This document shows positions 11,961 through 24,640 of a DNA stretch of 64,000 nucleotides, piece after piece. The position numbers were made by a program, and so were the translations under genes. Each line of letters starts with the position of its first letter. The first letter of the stretch is position 1. Source of the stretch: Sphagnum compactum (Eukaryota > Bryophyta > Sphagnopsida > Sphagnales); contig OZ234497.1 of NCBI GenBank assembly GCA_965153455.1, positions 3,658,001 to 3,722,000 of the forward strand, given 5' to 3'. The notes under the pieces were generated by a model. That model saw only the letters and a program-made list of their open reading frames with translations. It made no database searches and was not told the origin of the DNA.

Positions 11961-12924
11961 CCAAACAGCGCTGGAAGAAATATGTTGGATCTAAGGTACC
12001 TTCCGATTACACGAAAGGTCTATACGTTTTAACTTGAAGTTGGAACTCGCCATAAAAGGGCAGAGTCATTACACGATGAGCTGCTTGTTTGTGTGAGGGT
12101 CCTTTGTACCTTCTTACCTTTGTACCTTCTTACTTTCAGACTTATTGTATCTCTAAGTACATACTTGTCCTTATCTCCTTACAAACTTACTCTTCTCTCC
12201 TTAGAAACCTCATTACATGGTTCTTTCTCTAAATTATGTCCATTGTAATTAAAATGTCTATTAATTGAAAATTATGGCCAATTTTGTCAAATTGTGCTTG
12301 AGCGATTATACCTATCAGCACACACCTTTTCACACGCTTCAAAGGATGTGCTCATCTTTGACATAACAGAAGAAAATTTGAATTGAATTTATTGTAAGTG
12401 GAGTTGGAAATGCTTTAGACAGTACTTTCGCTTTTTTCCCTCATTTTTGTGCATTTTTGTGCTGTGCAGGAAGTGGCAATTGTCCCTAAGATGGTTTAGC
12501 CAGACTTGCTTATAAAATAGATGACAAAGTAAACAACATTTAAGCATCCTTCCATACTTCTGGCTACCTACTAGAACCTATTATACATATCTGGAAACTT
12601 TTCTTTCTTTCTTTCAAAATCTGGAAAATTTGGACCATTTTCTTTCCATTAAAAAGCCTTTGTACATATATCTAGGTCGACATCAGATTTATAAGGACAA
12701 AACTTTGTCACCAAAAAAATCACTGCAAGGAAGGCCCTTCACAATCCACTGTCTCAATCATCATTGCATGGTGTATGTAAAATGATGTCCTATTAATTGC
12801 TATTTACTTTTACACTCAAACATCAGTGTAGTGTATGTCAAATCATTCCCTAAATTTTACTTTTCACTTTGACACTAAACTCTACAAATAGAAAAGAGTT
12901 GGGCAAGTATATATGCAAGTGGGA

Positions 12925-13325
12925 GTAAGGTACCAGTCTATATTCAATTTGATATGAACCCATGACCTAAGTGAAAGGGATTGTTTAGCTCCATAGATTG
13001 TTGGGCCATAAGCTAGCTTATCCCCTCATACAACTTGGATGTGCAAGTAGTGTACACAACATGCTCACTTAAAGCCCAAGAGGAAACTAACCTCAGATAC
13101 AGCTTGGACATGCAAGGAGTTGACATGACATCTTCACTTAGAGCCTAAGAAGGGACGAAGTTACCAAACTATATTCAATTTGATATCAACTCATGACCTC
13201 TTTGAAAGGGATCATCTGACACTCATTAATTGTTTGGCCGTAAGCTAGCTTAACCCACATACAACTAGGACATGCAAGTGGCTGCCATGGCATGCTCACT
13301 TAAAGCCCAAGAGGGGACGAAGTTT
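12925..13325. repeat. Degenerate tandem/dispersed duplication
   Basis: CTATATTCAATTTGATAT occurs near 12938 and 13168, and a ~60-bp unit of the type ACAACTTGGA(T/C)(G/A)TGCAAG...CTCACTTAAAGCCCAAGAGG occurs near 13030, 13100 and 13261. Units are diverged; no coding sense seen. Confidence 0.7.
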
Positions 13326-14390
13326 ATGATGTGACATTAACTTAAATCCATCACAATTATGTGATTGTAAGGCCATAAATGGGACTCCTCAATTATGGAT
13401 CGGTGTTCCTCTCCACCATCATACCCCTTCACTTCAAATTAAATACCGTAAGCCTTTAATACAAATGGAAGGACAAGTAACAATGTGGAGGGAAAATTTT
13501 TGCCGCGAGTTTTCTATGTGGCACAAACATTAATGATAGGCCTTCCAAACTATAAGCTGGATGGTGTCATTGTATAAAAAGTCCCATGGTTGGATCTTCA
13601 AGTATACCCAAAATACCTAATATTCTGCAAATTGGAGATTTCTAGGTCCATTGACTACCTACATTAGGGAACAAAATTCTATAATAAACCGCTAAACGTA
13701 GAGGGAAAACATGGTTAAAACATGAAAACTTAAAACACTTGGAAGGTCGATGCCATTTTAAGTAGTTATGTGTATGGGTAAGGCCTTTCTTCCCAGGGCC
13801 AGGCCTAATTTCCCAAGGGGATAGGTGAAAAGTAGGGGAGGTTGACAGGCGAAGCTGCTCTTTGCATCAAGTACAAAAGGTCCTTCATTCAAATGGTGCA
13901 CGTTTCCTTCCATTGATGAAAGCATCTTTTGTGTGGGAGGGTGCTTTCAAATACAAAGAAAAATTTAAAAAATAATAAAGTACTTTACAGATGATTGAAG
14001 TTGATACGTGTACAAGGTGTTTGTTCTTTTAACAACTAAACAAAGATGCAATGATGTCCCATTTAAACTACCATAGAGTACATGCTCCACATTTGATCAT
14101 AAAGAGTTCTGGATTCAGAGGGCATGCCTTGGAGCCCATAAAATATGTAATTGAATCTTAATGTTTCTACACCTTGTCCTTGGGTTTTAAGAAAACCAAT
14201 ACCCATCAAAGAGTGGCATAGATGATCTAGACAAGTGTTTTGGTGAAAATCCCAATAGGTGCCTTTGTTGTTTTAATATGTGTTCCTAATTTGGATTGGG
14301 AACTTTCAAAACTAAAGATCCATTGTAACAAAGTTTTGTTTGTAAAAGGGTTCCAAATTGCAAGTTCAATTTGAAACAACCTTCCACAAC

Positions 14391-14550
14391 TTATCACTTT
14401 CTTTTGCCCAATGAAAAGAATGAGAAAGTGACCTTCCACTTTCGATACAACCAAATGTTGGTTGCACTTTTGAACCCGATAAGAACTGACTACCAAAGTG
14501 GAAGGTCATTTTGCTGTTTTATTCATTGAGTGAAAGGAACTTACAAGTTT
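14391..14550. repeat. Imperfect short inverted repeat (hairpin)
   Basis: About 14395-14445 (ending GTGACCTTCCACTTT) is roughly the reverse complement of 14493-14545 (starting AAAGTGGAAGGTCA), with ~50 bp between. The inner ~15 bp of the stem match almost perfectly and the outer part is imperfect. Confidence 0.55.
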
Positions 14551-15107
14551 TTATCAAATGAGGACCTTCTTGATCGTTACTGACCTAGTTTGATCAGATT
14601 TGAAGGATAGAAGCAAGCCCAAAACCCCACAAATACTTCTCACCACTTGCTTTTTCTCTTTTTGTTCTTTTTGAAACACAACAGCCGGACCTGACAAGCC
14701 ATTTGCATCCTCAACTCAAGCTCATTGGCAGAGGGCCAACAGGTCACTTCCTCATTTTGAAAGCAGGTAATTTGGGCCTTAAGGAACAAATGTTGGGCCA
14801 TTGTTTACCCTTATGAAGAACCTCCTGTTCCAATTCTAAAGAGTAAATTAGAACAATTCTGGTCATTTAATAAATTATTTTATATTTCGGTTTTGAAAGT
14901 TCTGAAAACTTTGTCTAGTTTCAAAAATCAGACACACTTACAATCTGACTTTTACTAACTAAAAGCAGCATTGAGGGTTCAAAGCCACCAAATCAGGCAC
15001 TTGCACAGAACTGGTAGGAACCAATAGTCCTCCTAAATGTACTTATTAAGCGTGTGAAAAATATGATGTTACAACTAGTGTTTGTTGGGTGGTTTTTTTA
15101 TTTTGTT

Positions 15108-15420
15108 AAGAATCTCCAGTTTTGATTTTATGGAAATTTTCAGAATTCCAGAACCTCCGATTCAAGTTCTTGAATATTTTTTTAATTAAGAAAACCTTCC
15201 ATTCCTGGGTTTTGAAAATTGTCATGAAAAAAACTAGTGATTCTCATGAATTTTAGAAATAGAAGAACCTCTGATTCCAATTATATGAAGAAAAAAAATA
15301 CTCGCAGAACCTCCAATTCCAGTTTTATGGGAAATAAAGTCACAGAACCTGTAGTTCCAGTTCTTTAATTTTCTAGAATTAAAAAAGCCTCCGGATCCAG
15401 GTTTTTGAATTTTTTCCAAA
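15108..15420. repeat. Degenerate ~38-40-bp minisatellite
   Basis: A motif of the type AGAACCTCCGATTCCAGTTTT recurs near 15112, 15152, 15191, 15264, 15307, 15344 and 15381, usually followed by ATGAAA/TTGAAT-type AT-rich linker. Spacing is 37-43 bp with one gap where a unit is lost. Confidence 0.7.
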
Positions 15421-18400
15421 AAAATCTAGTGGTTTTCATGAAAAACATCAACAAAGAATCAACAGTTTAAGGTAGGTTCTTTAACCCGATTCTTTGGATT
15501 CTTTAGAACCTCAGTTAAATGTCAAACCTGGATTTGTGATCCCCCCCCCCTTCTGTGGCCCCCTCAAGGGTCAAAACCGGTTCAGTGATTTTCAGAACCA
15601 TCTATGACCTAAAACCAGTGTCTGGAATCTTCTGTGCGAGGGGATGAAGGTGAATGGATGGAAAAAGGGATAACCCTAATTTCTGATGGGTGACCGGTAG
15701 AAGCTGCCAATCTACCGAAGGGTTGCTCATCATGAAGTTTGTGGACGCTGAGAGTCCAATGTATATTGTTATTTTCTGCATTTTGGTGTTGTTTGTTTGT
15801 TTGTAGGTAAATGTGTTTAATGCTTGTTATTCAATAAGAACGGCATTGCTAAGCTAGTTCTTGTGATGGAGTGGATTCTTAGCCTCTTGGTGTTTATTCT
15901 TGGAGGAAATGTGTATCATGATGGAAGAATGGTTGATGCTGGTGCTTCAAAAATGGCAAGAGCAGGATGTAATGCGGAGATAAGAGGAAGGCCTTGCTAA
16001 GACTATAAGGGGCAAAGATGCGAAGAGCTAAGTTTTCTATATGTAAGTGATGAATTGTGGGTTTGCACAGTAATTATCATTGTCTTTGTGGTGCATATGA
16101 AAATGATCGGGCTAGCATGGGGCTTTGAATTTTGAATCCATCACCCTACCCCAAAATGCTTCTTTATCATTTTCATGAAATTGAACATCGTTAGTAGTGT
16201 GCAACAACGTGAAACCCAGTTGGATTATGGATAATGAAATTGCTTATGATCAGGGTGTGGAGGTGTATATAGGTGATGTTTAGGACAAAAGGTCTTCCAC
16301 TAAGAATGTATGATAAGTGTCACGATGTAAGTGCAAGGTTTATATATGTTTTTAGTATGTTCCACCTAATCGATCACTCAAGCATACAACTAGAAATACT
16401 TGGCAAACAAGAAAAAGATGTTTGTGTGAAAACATTTCTGTGGCAAAAAGGCATTGAAAAGGTTATAGAGCCATGCCTTTGATATAAATTCGTTAAGCAG
16501 ATTCTGAAGCAGTTACTTTTCTTCACCCTTACCATCTATCATAGGGCAAAACTGCACACCACCACAAATCCATTATAATTACTCAATAATTTAGTACATC
16601 CTTTATTTGGATCAAAATGCCCATGAGTAGTGGTTACCAGAAAATGCAATAAATGGTGCAAAGAAAACACTAAATGCACTAACAAAAGAACCCAACAAAA
16701 CATGCATGCATGAACTTCACCTTTTTCAAACTTGCCAATATTAGCACTGGCAGTACTAGCTAGCCCAACTGCTTGCCCAACAACCTCATTTAGAAGGCTA
16801 TTTGGTCCATGTTATAGGAATTGAAAAGGTAGTTAGATTTAAGGTACTATTGCAGTAGATGGCCTTTGTTAATTCTTCATGTTTTGTAAATGAAACACCC
16901 TAGGATCCTGGGAAAAACACAATGGGAATTCTTTGCCTCATAGAAGAAGTAAAGTCCTTCATATATATCATTTTATCCAAGAATGTACAAAAGAAAAAAT
17001 GTGTAATCCCATAACTAATGAATGTAAAGGCTTTCTATAATGTGTTTCTGAACTCACATTTACTACATGAAAAAGATAGTTTCCAAATAGGCAAAGTATG
17101 GAAAGATTCCTAGGTAAAGCACCTTTGCCACCAATTCTGAAAAGGTCCTCTTCAGATTCTCCTATTGATTTTTTTCTTGCTTGGCTATTCAATCTTTCTT
17201 ATCAACTTTCAACTTTAAAAATGGATCCACCTTAAGCTTTGACCCAAAAAAAAAACAATCAGCAAAACAAACTCAACAACAATGTCTGATGTAATTGTGA
17301 AGATATCAACATTCAACTAATGTTAAGAACAAAAAATAAAAACAACCAACAGGTTGGTTGTTACTTCACCTAACAATTCATTAAGACAAAACACATATGA
17401 CATTCCAAAGCCATAACACATATAATCAATCCTACCTACAGGTCTCATATCCATCATATTTCATATATGAAATTGTAATCTACCAATGACCAAAGTTGGA
17501 TACTGAAAAACAAATAGTCTGTTGCTTCGAGTGCAAATGTTATGTCTTACGTGCTATGTTTCCCTACCTTGTGCAACAGCGTCAGGAAGTTTGTTGAGGA
17601 AAACTCGTCTACTAGTTATCATACCTTGAAACAAAAGTGTTGTTCTATAAAAGTCATGGATGTTTCAAGGTACCTGCCCATGAGAAATTGGAGTGGAGAG
17701 ATTATGAAATCCCGACAAAACAGGAAAAGCCATAACAGGGTCACAAATAAAAGTGATCCCTCAATACAAAAAAACTTGTTTTAAGCTATCTAGATACATA
17801 ACATCTTTTACATCCACAAGTGCGATTGAATTCCCAAAATTGTAGCTTGATCTTGTCTCCAAACTATTGGAAGGATATGGCAACCTATAATAAATTACAT
17901 GTGGCTAAATTAAAATTTTTGTAAACCAGACAATATTAAAATTAGGTTTACATTATGCAACATTATAGCTACACTCAAAAAAATTTAAAAACATTCAAAA
18001 TGATTAACTTGAACTTGGTTGGCATCAATTACAAACCTTATTTTTACCTTGTGCAAGAAAGAAAAAATAGAAGCAACACGATGATTATCACCTCTAGCCA
18101 TGCACATATAATTTCAGCAAGGAAAACTCTAGTCTATGTGCATTGTGCCCTACTGAAACTTTAAATTTATGAATTTTCCAAGTTTGATTGGATAACTTTT
18201 AGTGTTTCTTCTGAGAGTTGATAAACTAGTTCATCTCCTTTCACTCTATGATGGGTAGGTAGCATAAATAACTTGCATGCTAAGACCAAATCAACACCAA
18301 TATAAGCCACCTATGAATTTGCCAAATACACATAGCAATTATCACCATGGTCCCACTTCTGGTAATAACTACTGTATAAGTACCAACCACAACATAATCA

Positions 18401-18972
18401 CCAACTTCAAATGAACATCCCCATGCACATGTGAATGCCTATCTTACAACATGTTTTATTTGCTAACATTGCAAAATGTAGAAGTCCACATCTTCTTGAT
18501 TGCCTTCTTCAAACGGAATAGCAAAATTGTCCCCAATCTATATGGAGTCCATCTTCTAGGCCTTCCAAACCCAATTCTTCATCTTCCTCCATGTTGGCAC
18601 GCAAAAATTGTGTGTCTTCTAAAAGCGAATTTTAACAAGCCTTCAATTAGGAACATGGCTTTGATTTAAACAATGTCACCAATCCTTTTCAAGACAAAAT
18701 GCACAAAATGTCATTAGATCGTTGGTTTAGCACAATGTCAGATCGTCGAATATGCAAAGACAAAATGCAAGAGGCTTTATTACAAGCCTTGTTGGGTCAG
18801 AAACAACAAAAGCATAAATAGATTGGAATTTATTAGAATCAAGAATGCTATCACAAGCATAAATATTGTTTTTATTAATTTGTTCAAGCCTAATATTCCA
18901 AAAGAACCTAGATATTGTTCCTTGAAGGGTTTCATAGAATGAAGGCACATGAAAAAACATTGTGTTGGTAAG

Positions 18973-19893
18973 TGACGCACCCCCAAGCTCCTTGATAGAT
19001 TCAACTGCAAGTCCAAGGTGAAAATAATGGAAGGATAAGGAGTTGGGGTGTGTTCCCTAGTTCGTAGCACTTTGGAGGTAAAGGGCCGTGCTGGAGCTCC
19101 GAGATGGGGACTAGGACAAGTGACAAGCGGGTCAATTATTCACGCGGACTTATACAAACCAAACAACAAGTTAGTTAGTGCATAGTTGGAGCACTTTGGT
19201 GCATAGACAAGCCAAAGGCAAACATGGACTCATAAGACTCACCACAACCCGGACTTGGAGGAAGTCGCCACCACCTTCCCCCTTATAGTATTCTCTATGC
19301 CTAGCCATGGGGCCTACACCCCCATGTCATTTTGTCCCGGGACTCCCAAGTTGGGAGTCCCGAAATTTTCGAAATTGGGACTTTCACAACTTTGGAGGCC
19401 CATAACATTTTGTGTAGACCTCTGATTGAGGTGAGGTCTAAAGCAAAGTTGTAGCCCTTGTTGAGAGCTTTCCAACAATATATGGCACGTTACCTGCATG
19501 CAAATTAATCAGGGCGATTTTTGACTTTTAGTGGTTGGGACTCAAATTGTCAATTTGACTCATGACCTTTCTTTTGGCCATAACCTATGTCTTAAGTACC
19601 CAAATGAGTCATGCAAGCCCATTTCAGACATCTAAATTTCACGAGCTTTTCAATGGTATAAGGAACTTTTCAATCCAATGAGTTTTGGCCCCTGCAATCG
19701 CCCTTTGAAGATTTGAAAGTCCATCGGGACTCCAACTCTCAAAGTGGGAGCTCATTTGGGAGTGTGAGGTTTCATTCCCTCACACTCTTCCACACTCCCG
19801 AGAACATGAAATGTGACTCATAAACTTCACTTTTGGCCCGCACCTTTGCAAGCCCTTGCCTTGGTCACGAGCCTAAGACTAAGGTTGCGACAA
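18973..19893 (+). repeat. LTR-like direct repeat, copy 1
   Basis: Starts TGACGCACCCCCAAGCTCC and ends GGTTGCGACA; matches 23264-24169 in the same orientation at moderate identity (GGCGTGCTGGAGCTCCGAG-type core, GACAAGCGGGTCAATTATT, CCTTCCCCCTTATAGTATTC). TG...CA ends and ~0.9 kb length suggest an LTR, but no primer-binding site, polypurine tract or clear target duplication was found. Confidence 0.6.
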
Positions 19894-20299
19894 TAAAGAA
19901 TTATACACAGTCTTCAACGTTTTATAGCCTCCTTTCAGGGTTATGAATCTATTCATTCCTTAAAGCCTACTTCACGATAACCCCTACTCCATCCCCTCCC
20001 CCTTCCCCATGCCTTGTCCCAAATAAACTCCAAGGACTTCATACTACACCCATTAGTAAGACCAGGGTATCGAACAACAAAATAGATTGTTCGACACCTT
20101 TTGAATTGCCCAACACACCCATCACTCCATAGCCAATGGTGTGTTGGTTTAGTTCCACGAGATGAGAACTAATCCCAATGCATCATAAAATAATGTTGCA
20201 AAAACAAGGTGTCATGCTCCTTGTCATCTGAGACATAAAAATGCGTCTCCTTAATGATTTTTTTATCATTATCCGTTTCTCCAATAATCTAGTCTATTT

Positions 20300-21480
20300 G
20301 GAAAGTGGTGAACTAAGATGATAACTTGAAATGAATGCCAATGCATGGACTGAATTTCAGTTTGCATTCAAAACTATAAATCTTTACAAAATCAATATGG
20401 GGCAAGATTGTGTCTACAAGCAAACTATCCATATTCAACCTACAGTACACGTCTTCCCACCTTACAATGAAATTGTGGGTCACAAGTTTTGTAGGTTTGG
20501 TCGAAAGTAGTCAAGGAATGTAGAAGCTAAAATCTCCTTGAAGCATTCTTTAATTCGCTTCTTAAGTACTCCATCTTCACCTACCCCAATGAATTCTTGT
20601 TGAAAACATTTCCATGAAACCAACCAGTCATTAGTAGCCAAAGTTTCATTAGGGCAAACAAGTAAGGTACTTGCTATTCTTGCAAATCTGGTTTGGGAGA
20701 AAATCAATCTTCCCACAACCTAGTGACCCCATAATATATCTTATCATGGGCTTGACAATGTGAGTCAAAATTAGACCCTCTATAAACATCACAATCACAC
20801 CTGCATACATTGGCAACATGACAACCATTTCTATCATCTCTCATGTTATTTATCCCATGTTTCAACAAATCCAACTCCACATGATATTTGCAACAACAAA
20901 CATTATGTTCCTTGCAAGACTTAACAAAATAAGGTTTTAGAGCTTCAAACCCTCACCGTCCAATTTCTAATTTTGGATGGGCAACTTTGAAACGTAGGAA
21001 GAAAGTTATCTACAAACAATTATGCATAAATAAAAGGCCCATTAAAAAATCATTTGGTATAATTCATTTTTTGAAATGAATGCAAACTGACAAACTGATA
21101 AGTCTTGATTATAATAAAATTATTCAAACTAGATATCAATTCACCTAACTTTCAAACAGAAAATGAGTGGCATGTTCCTCATATTGCTTGGGTCCAATGC
21201 GCTTATGGGCAACATCCTTTTTATTGGGATTGATTCCTATTTTAGAAGTCCACCACAAGTGACCTTACTTTTGGTTTTTTCTTCAAGTCCATTGAGTTGT
21301 TTTTTCCTTTGAGAAAGGGCCCATGGAGACACTCCAAGAATTTGAACAGACCGCTGCCACTCCATGGCACGATGAAGGTTACTTTTTTTGGTACCAATTT
21401 TTTTAAAAATTCCACCCACATTTGATTCGTGTGTGCTTATAGCTACATCCAACAAAACACCTTTGTGCGCCAACAAATTG
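20300..21480 (-). pseudogene. Decayed transposon-like protein with a Cys-rich segment
   Basis: Minus-strand frames give coherent protein text broken by frameshifts and stops. At 21237-21476 it reads ...SNLHRAMEWQRSVQILGVSP, which resembles a helix-turn-helix-like repeat-rich stretch. At about 20720-20930 it is rich in Cys and His (CKEHNVCCCKYHVELDLL, then NGCHVANVCRCDC). At 20480-20716 it reads NDWLVSWKCFQQEF. Cys clusters followed by helical sequence occur in some plant transposase-associated proteins, but I cannot assign a superfamily. Confidence 0.35.
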
Positions 21481-22784
21481 TTTGAGGTACACTTCTTGAT
21501 TTAACATAGTTCATCTTTGAAATTTTGAATGAAAGCCAATTGTGCTTTTGCATCATGAGGCTTTTTGGATAGTATTTTAGTAAAAGTGCTGCAATTGTGT
21601 CATGTTGCAACACTTTCACCAATACAGCCTACCTATTGTCATGACCTGCAATTTACTCCTTTGCCAACAAATTAATTATTTTCAAAGCAAGCCTATTGAC
21701 ATCCCTAGGGTTTAACTTTTCATGTGGGTTGGACTCAAGAGTATTATATAGGTCTCCTTGAGCTCTTTCATTGATTTAACCTTGCTTTCGATCTTATTGG
21801 TGAACTTTAGCAACTTCTCTAGCATTGGCCACATTGGTAGTTTCTACCAACCTTGCAGCTCCTGGGAAAATTGTCAAGATAAAACACACTAAAAAACTAT
21901 TATGTTGTGGATTAATTGGTGGCTTTGGCACTTCTTCAAACTAACCTAAATTGTGTGGATTTGTTTAAGCTCAAATATAATGTATTATTTGTGTAAAAAA
22001 TGAGCACAAATGTCTGTACTTTATCACATTTATGAATTAAAGCCAACATCTTGAATGCCATTGTTCGATTATGTTGTTTTTATTGGTAGTGATTTCAATG
22101 TTGATGTTACTTTCAAAGTTCATGAGGTGATATCTACAAGCATTGTAAAACTATTTATTCCATTTTGTTAACACATGTTGATTTTCATTCAGGAAGGTTG
22201 GAGGTATAGGACAAGGCATGGGGTTTTAGGGTTGGAAATGGTGACTGACATATGTGCACTCATATTCTATCAGCTTCAGTCTTTAGGTAATATATGTCAA
22301 ATGATTTTAAGTTTTGTTTTGGAACTTAAGAAAAAAATTAGGCCAACAATTTCAATTTTGGTTTCTGGCTATGTAAAGCTCAAGATATGGAATTTGTAGT
22401 TGTACTCAAAAACTAAACTTTATTATGCAAAAAGAAAAAATATTCCCTTTTCATATTACCTTACTGGACATGAAGAAGCTATAATAGAAAACCAATGTAG
22501 CTTGCTTGAGCTTTAGATATGTTGAACAATGATTTAAATTTGTACCAATCGAGAACATTTGTGTTGACTTCTTGTACATGTTAGAACATCTCTAGCGGTG
22601 CTCAATATGTGACCTTGTGAAAATATTTTTCACATCCATTCTTTGGCAACCCCACCCATAAATTGAAATTAATATAGTAAATAGGTTGGGGACTACTAAT
22701 AGTAAACTACCTGGATGAATCATTATGATTGGCCAAACAAAAACAGTGAATAACAATCAGATCATACTAGTGTGAACCCGGTGC

Positions 22785-23045
22785 ATAATGCACCCGTTGA
22801 GCTCCCCCCCGCCCGGTCCTTCCCATTGCCCACTCCGGTTCTTTACCCCGTCGACCCCCCCCGTCTTTCGCATTTTTCACTCCGATTCTTTAACCCATTG
22901 ATCCCCCCCCCCCGTTCCCCTGTTATATATAATTAACTTCCCGCCCCGTGCTGGCCCCCCCCTGCCCGTGCTGGCCCCCCCCCGCCCCGTCACCTGTCAC
23001 TTGCTGCTTCACTGGCCTCTCCCTCCCCCACCCCCCAAAACCCCC
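22785..23045. repeat. C-rich low-complexity block
   Basis: A locally GC-rich patch in AT-rich DNA with at least eight runs of 6-12 C and diverged ~60-bp repeats (CTCCG(G/A)TTCTTTA(A)CCC...CCCCCC; GTGCTGGCCCCCCC twice). The minus strand has closely spaced G runs. Confidence 0.85.
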
Positions 23046-23263
23046 GTCACAGACAGACAGACTATTCGAATTTATATATAAGATTTATCACATTCTTTCT
23101 ACAAGTGCATAACGTTGTTGCGCCTTTTACCAGCCATGGCAACCAACACAATTATGTAGGACTAAAACCATATTCTTAAGCCAAACTAACAAAATTTGGA
23201 TTTTTTTCATCTAATTTTTACTATGCAGGATCACATATCGAGCACCTCTGGAGATGCTCCCCA

Positions 23264-24169
23264 TGTGACACACCCCACACTCCTTGAAAGACTCAAATGC
23301 GAGTCCAAAAGTGAAAACAACAGAAGAAAATGGAATTGGGGTACGTTCTCTAACTCGCGACACTTCGAGGGTAGAAGGGCGTGCTGGAGCTCCGAGTTGG
23401 GGACTAGGATGAATGACAAGCGGGTCAATTATTGACACGAACCTGCACAAACCAAACAACAAGTTGGTTAGTGCGTGATTGCAACACAAGTGCACGAACA
23501 AACCACGAGCATACATGAACTCACAAAACTCACCACGACCTGGATTTGGGGGAAGCCACCACCTTCCCCCTTATGGTATTCTCTATGATTAACCATGGGG
23601 CCTGCATCCAAATGTCATTTTGTCCCAGGACTCCCAAGTTGAGAGTCTTGAAATTCTCAAAATTAGGACTCTTGGGATTTTGGAAAGCCATAATTTATTA
23701 TGTACACCTCCAATTGAGGTGAGATATAAAGCAAAGTTGTAGCTCTTGTCAAGAGCTTTCCAAAGATATGTGGCACATCACCTACACACACGTATTTTAG
23801 GGCAATTCGTAACTTTTAGTGGGCAGGAGTGAAATTGACAAGTTCACTCTTGGCTTTTCTTTTGGCCATAACTTGTGTTTTAAGTACTCAAATGGGTCAT
23901 GCAAGCCCATTTTAAACATCTACGTTTCAAGAACTTTCCAATGGTAGAAGGAACTTTTTAATTAAATGAGTTTTGACCCCTGAAATACCTATTTGAGAAT
24001 TCAAAACTCCATAGGGATTCCAACTCCAAAAGTGGGAGTCCACTTGGGAATGTATGGGTTCATTCCCTCACACTCCTGGGAATGCAAATGTGACTCCTAG
24101 GTTACATTCTCAGCTCGCAACTTTCCATGCATTTGTTTTGGTTGCGAGCTCAAGGTTAGGGTCATGACA
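23264..24169 (+). repeat. LTR-like direct repeat, copy 2
   Basis: Begins TGACACACCCCACACTCC and ends GGGTCATGACA. See copy 1. The 3.4 kb between the copies holds a decayed minus-strand reading frame and a C-rich block, so the two could be the LTRs of one dead element or two solo LTRs. Confidence 0.6.
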
Positions 24170-24279
24170 GAACACCTTTAAAGATGTTATTAGTATATAT
24201 ATGTTTCTTTCACATTTTCTTACTTACAAAACTTGTTATTTATACTCATGTATATGGTGTGTGCATTAATTGATAGTTG

Positions 24280-24640
24280 CATAACAAATACATGCCAAAT
24301 CAAAGAATGCCCAACAACTTGGATTGGAGAAGTACTCAAGAGTTCTATTTGATGACTTGATTTTGAAGATCATTTGGCCCCATGTACAAAAAGTTGCGCA
24401 TGGATGGTGCAAAATGAATTTATTTCAAGACTTGCATGTTTGTAACAAAGCTTGGAAATAGTTGGTAGATAACAATGGGGAGTGGCTTCATAGCAAATTT
24501 TGTGCTTTTGTTTCATGTCTTGAGCAACAAGATAAACGTTTAAACAAGCAAGTTCAACATGGCTCAGTCGTACCTTTTCGAACAAGCTAACATCATAAGG
24601 CCTAATTGAGAAAGTGGAAGCGGAAGAATCATACATCTAG
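24280..24640 (+). pseudogene. Decayed protein fragment
   Basis: The plus frame reads VLFDDLILKIIWPHVQKVAH, then HVCNKAWK, a stop near 24458, and LVDNNGEWLHSKFCAFVSC. The Trp/Cys/His-containing text is gene-like but short and broken; the minus ORF over the same bases is taken to be its shadow. Confidence 0.3.

Larger units (their letters stand above)
3784..12842 (+). repeat. Left arm of a ~9-kb inverted repeat
   Basis: The sequence reappears reverse-complemented at 26558-35616. Homology starts at ACTTATAAATTGGG (3784; complement end 35616) and stops after ATCAGTGTAGTGTATGTCAAA near 12842 (26558 on the other side). Arm lengths are 9059 bp each within a few bases, so indels are few or balanced. 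Sixty-base samples compared by eye are identical or nearly so between about 5.5 and 9 kb, about 98% near 9.8-10.4 kb, about 93-97% near 12-12.5 kb and about 92-93% in the outermost 1.4 kb. No target-site duplication is visible at the outer ends. The arm holds retroelement debris, an unrecognised multi-exon locus and a nested inverted duplication. Confidence 0.95.
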
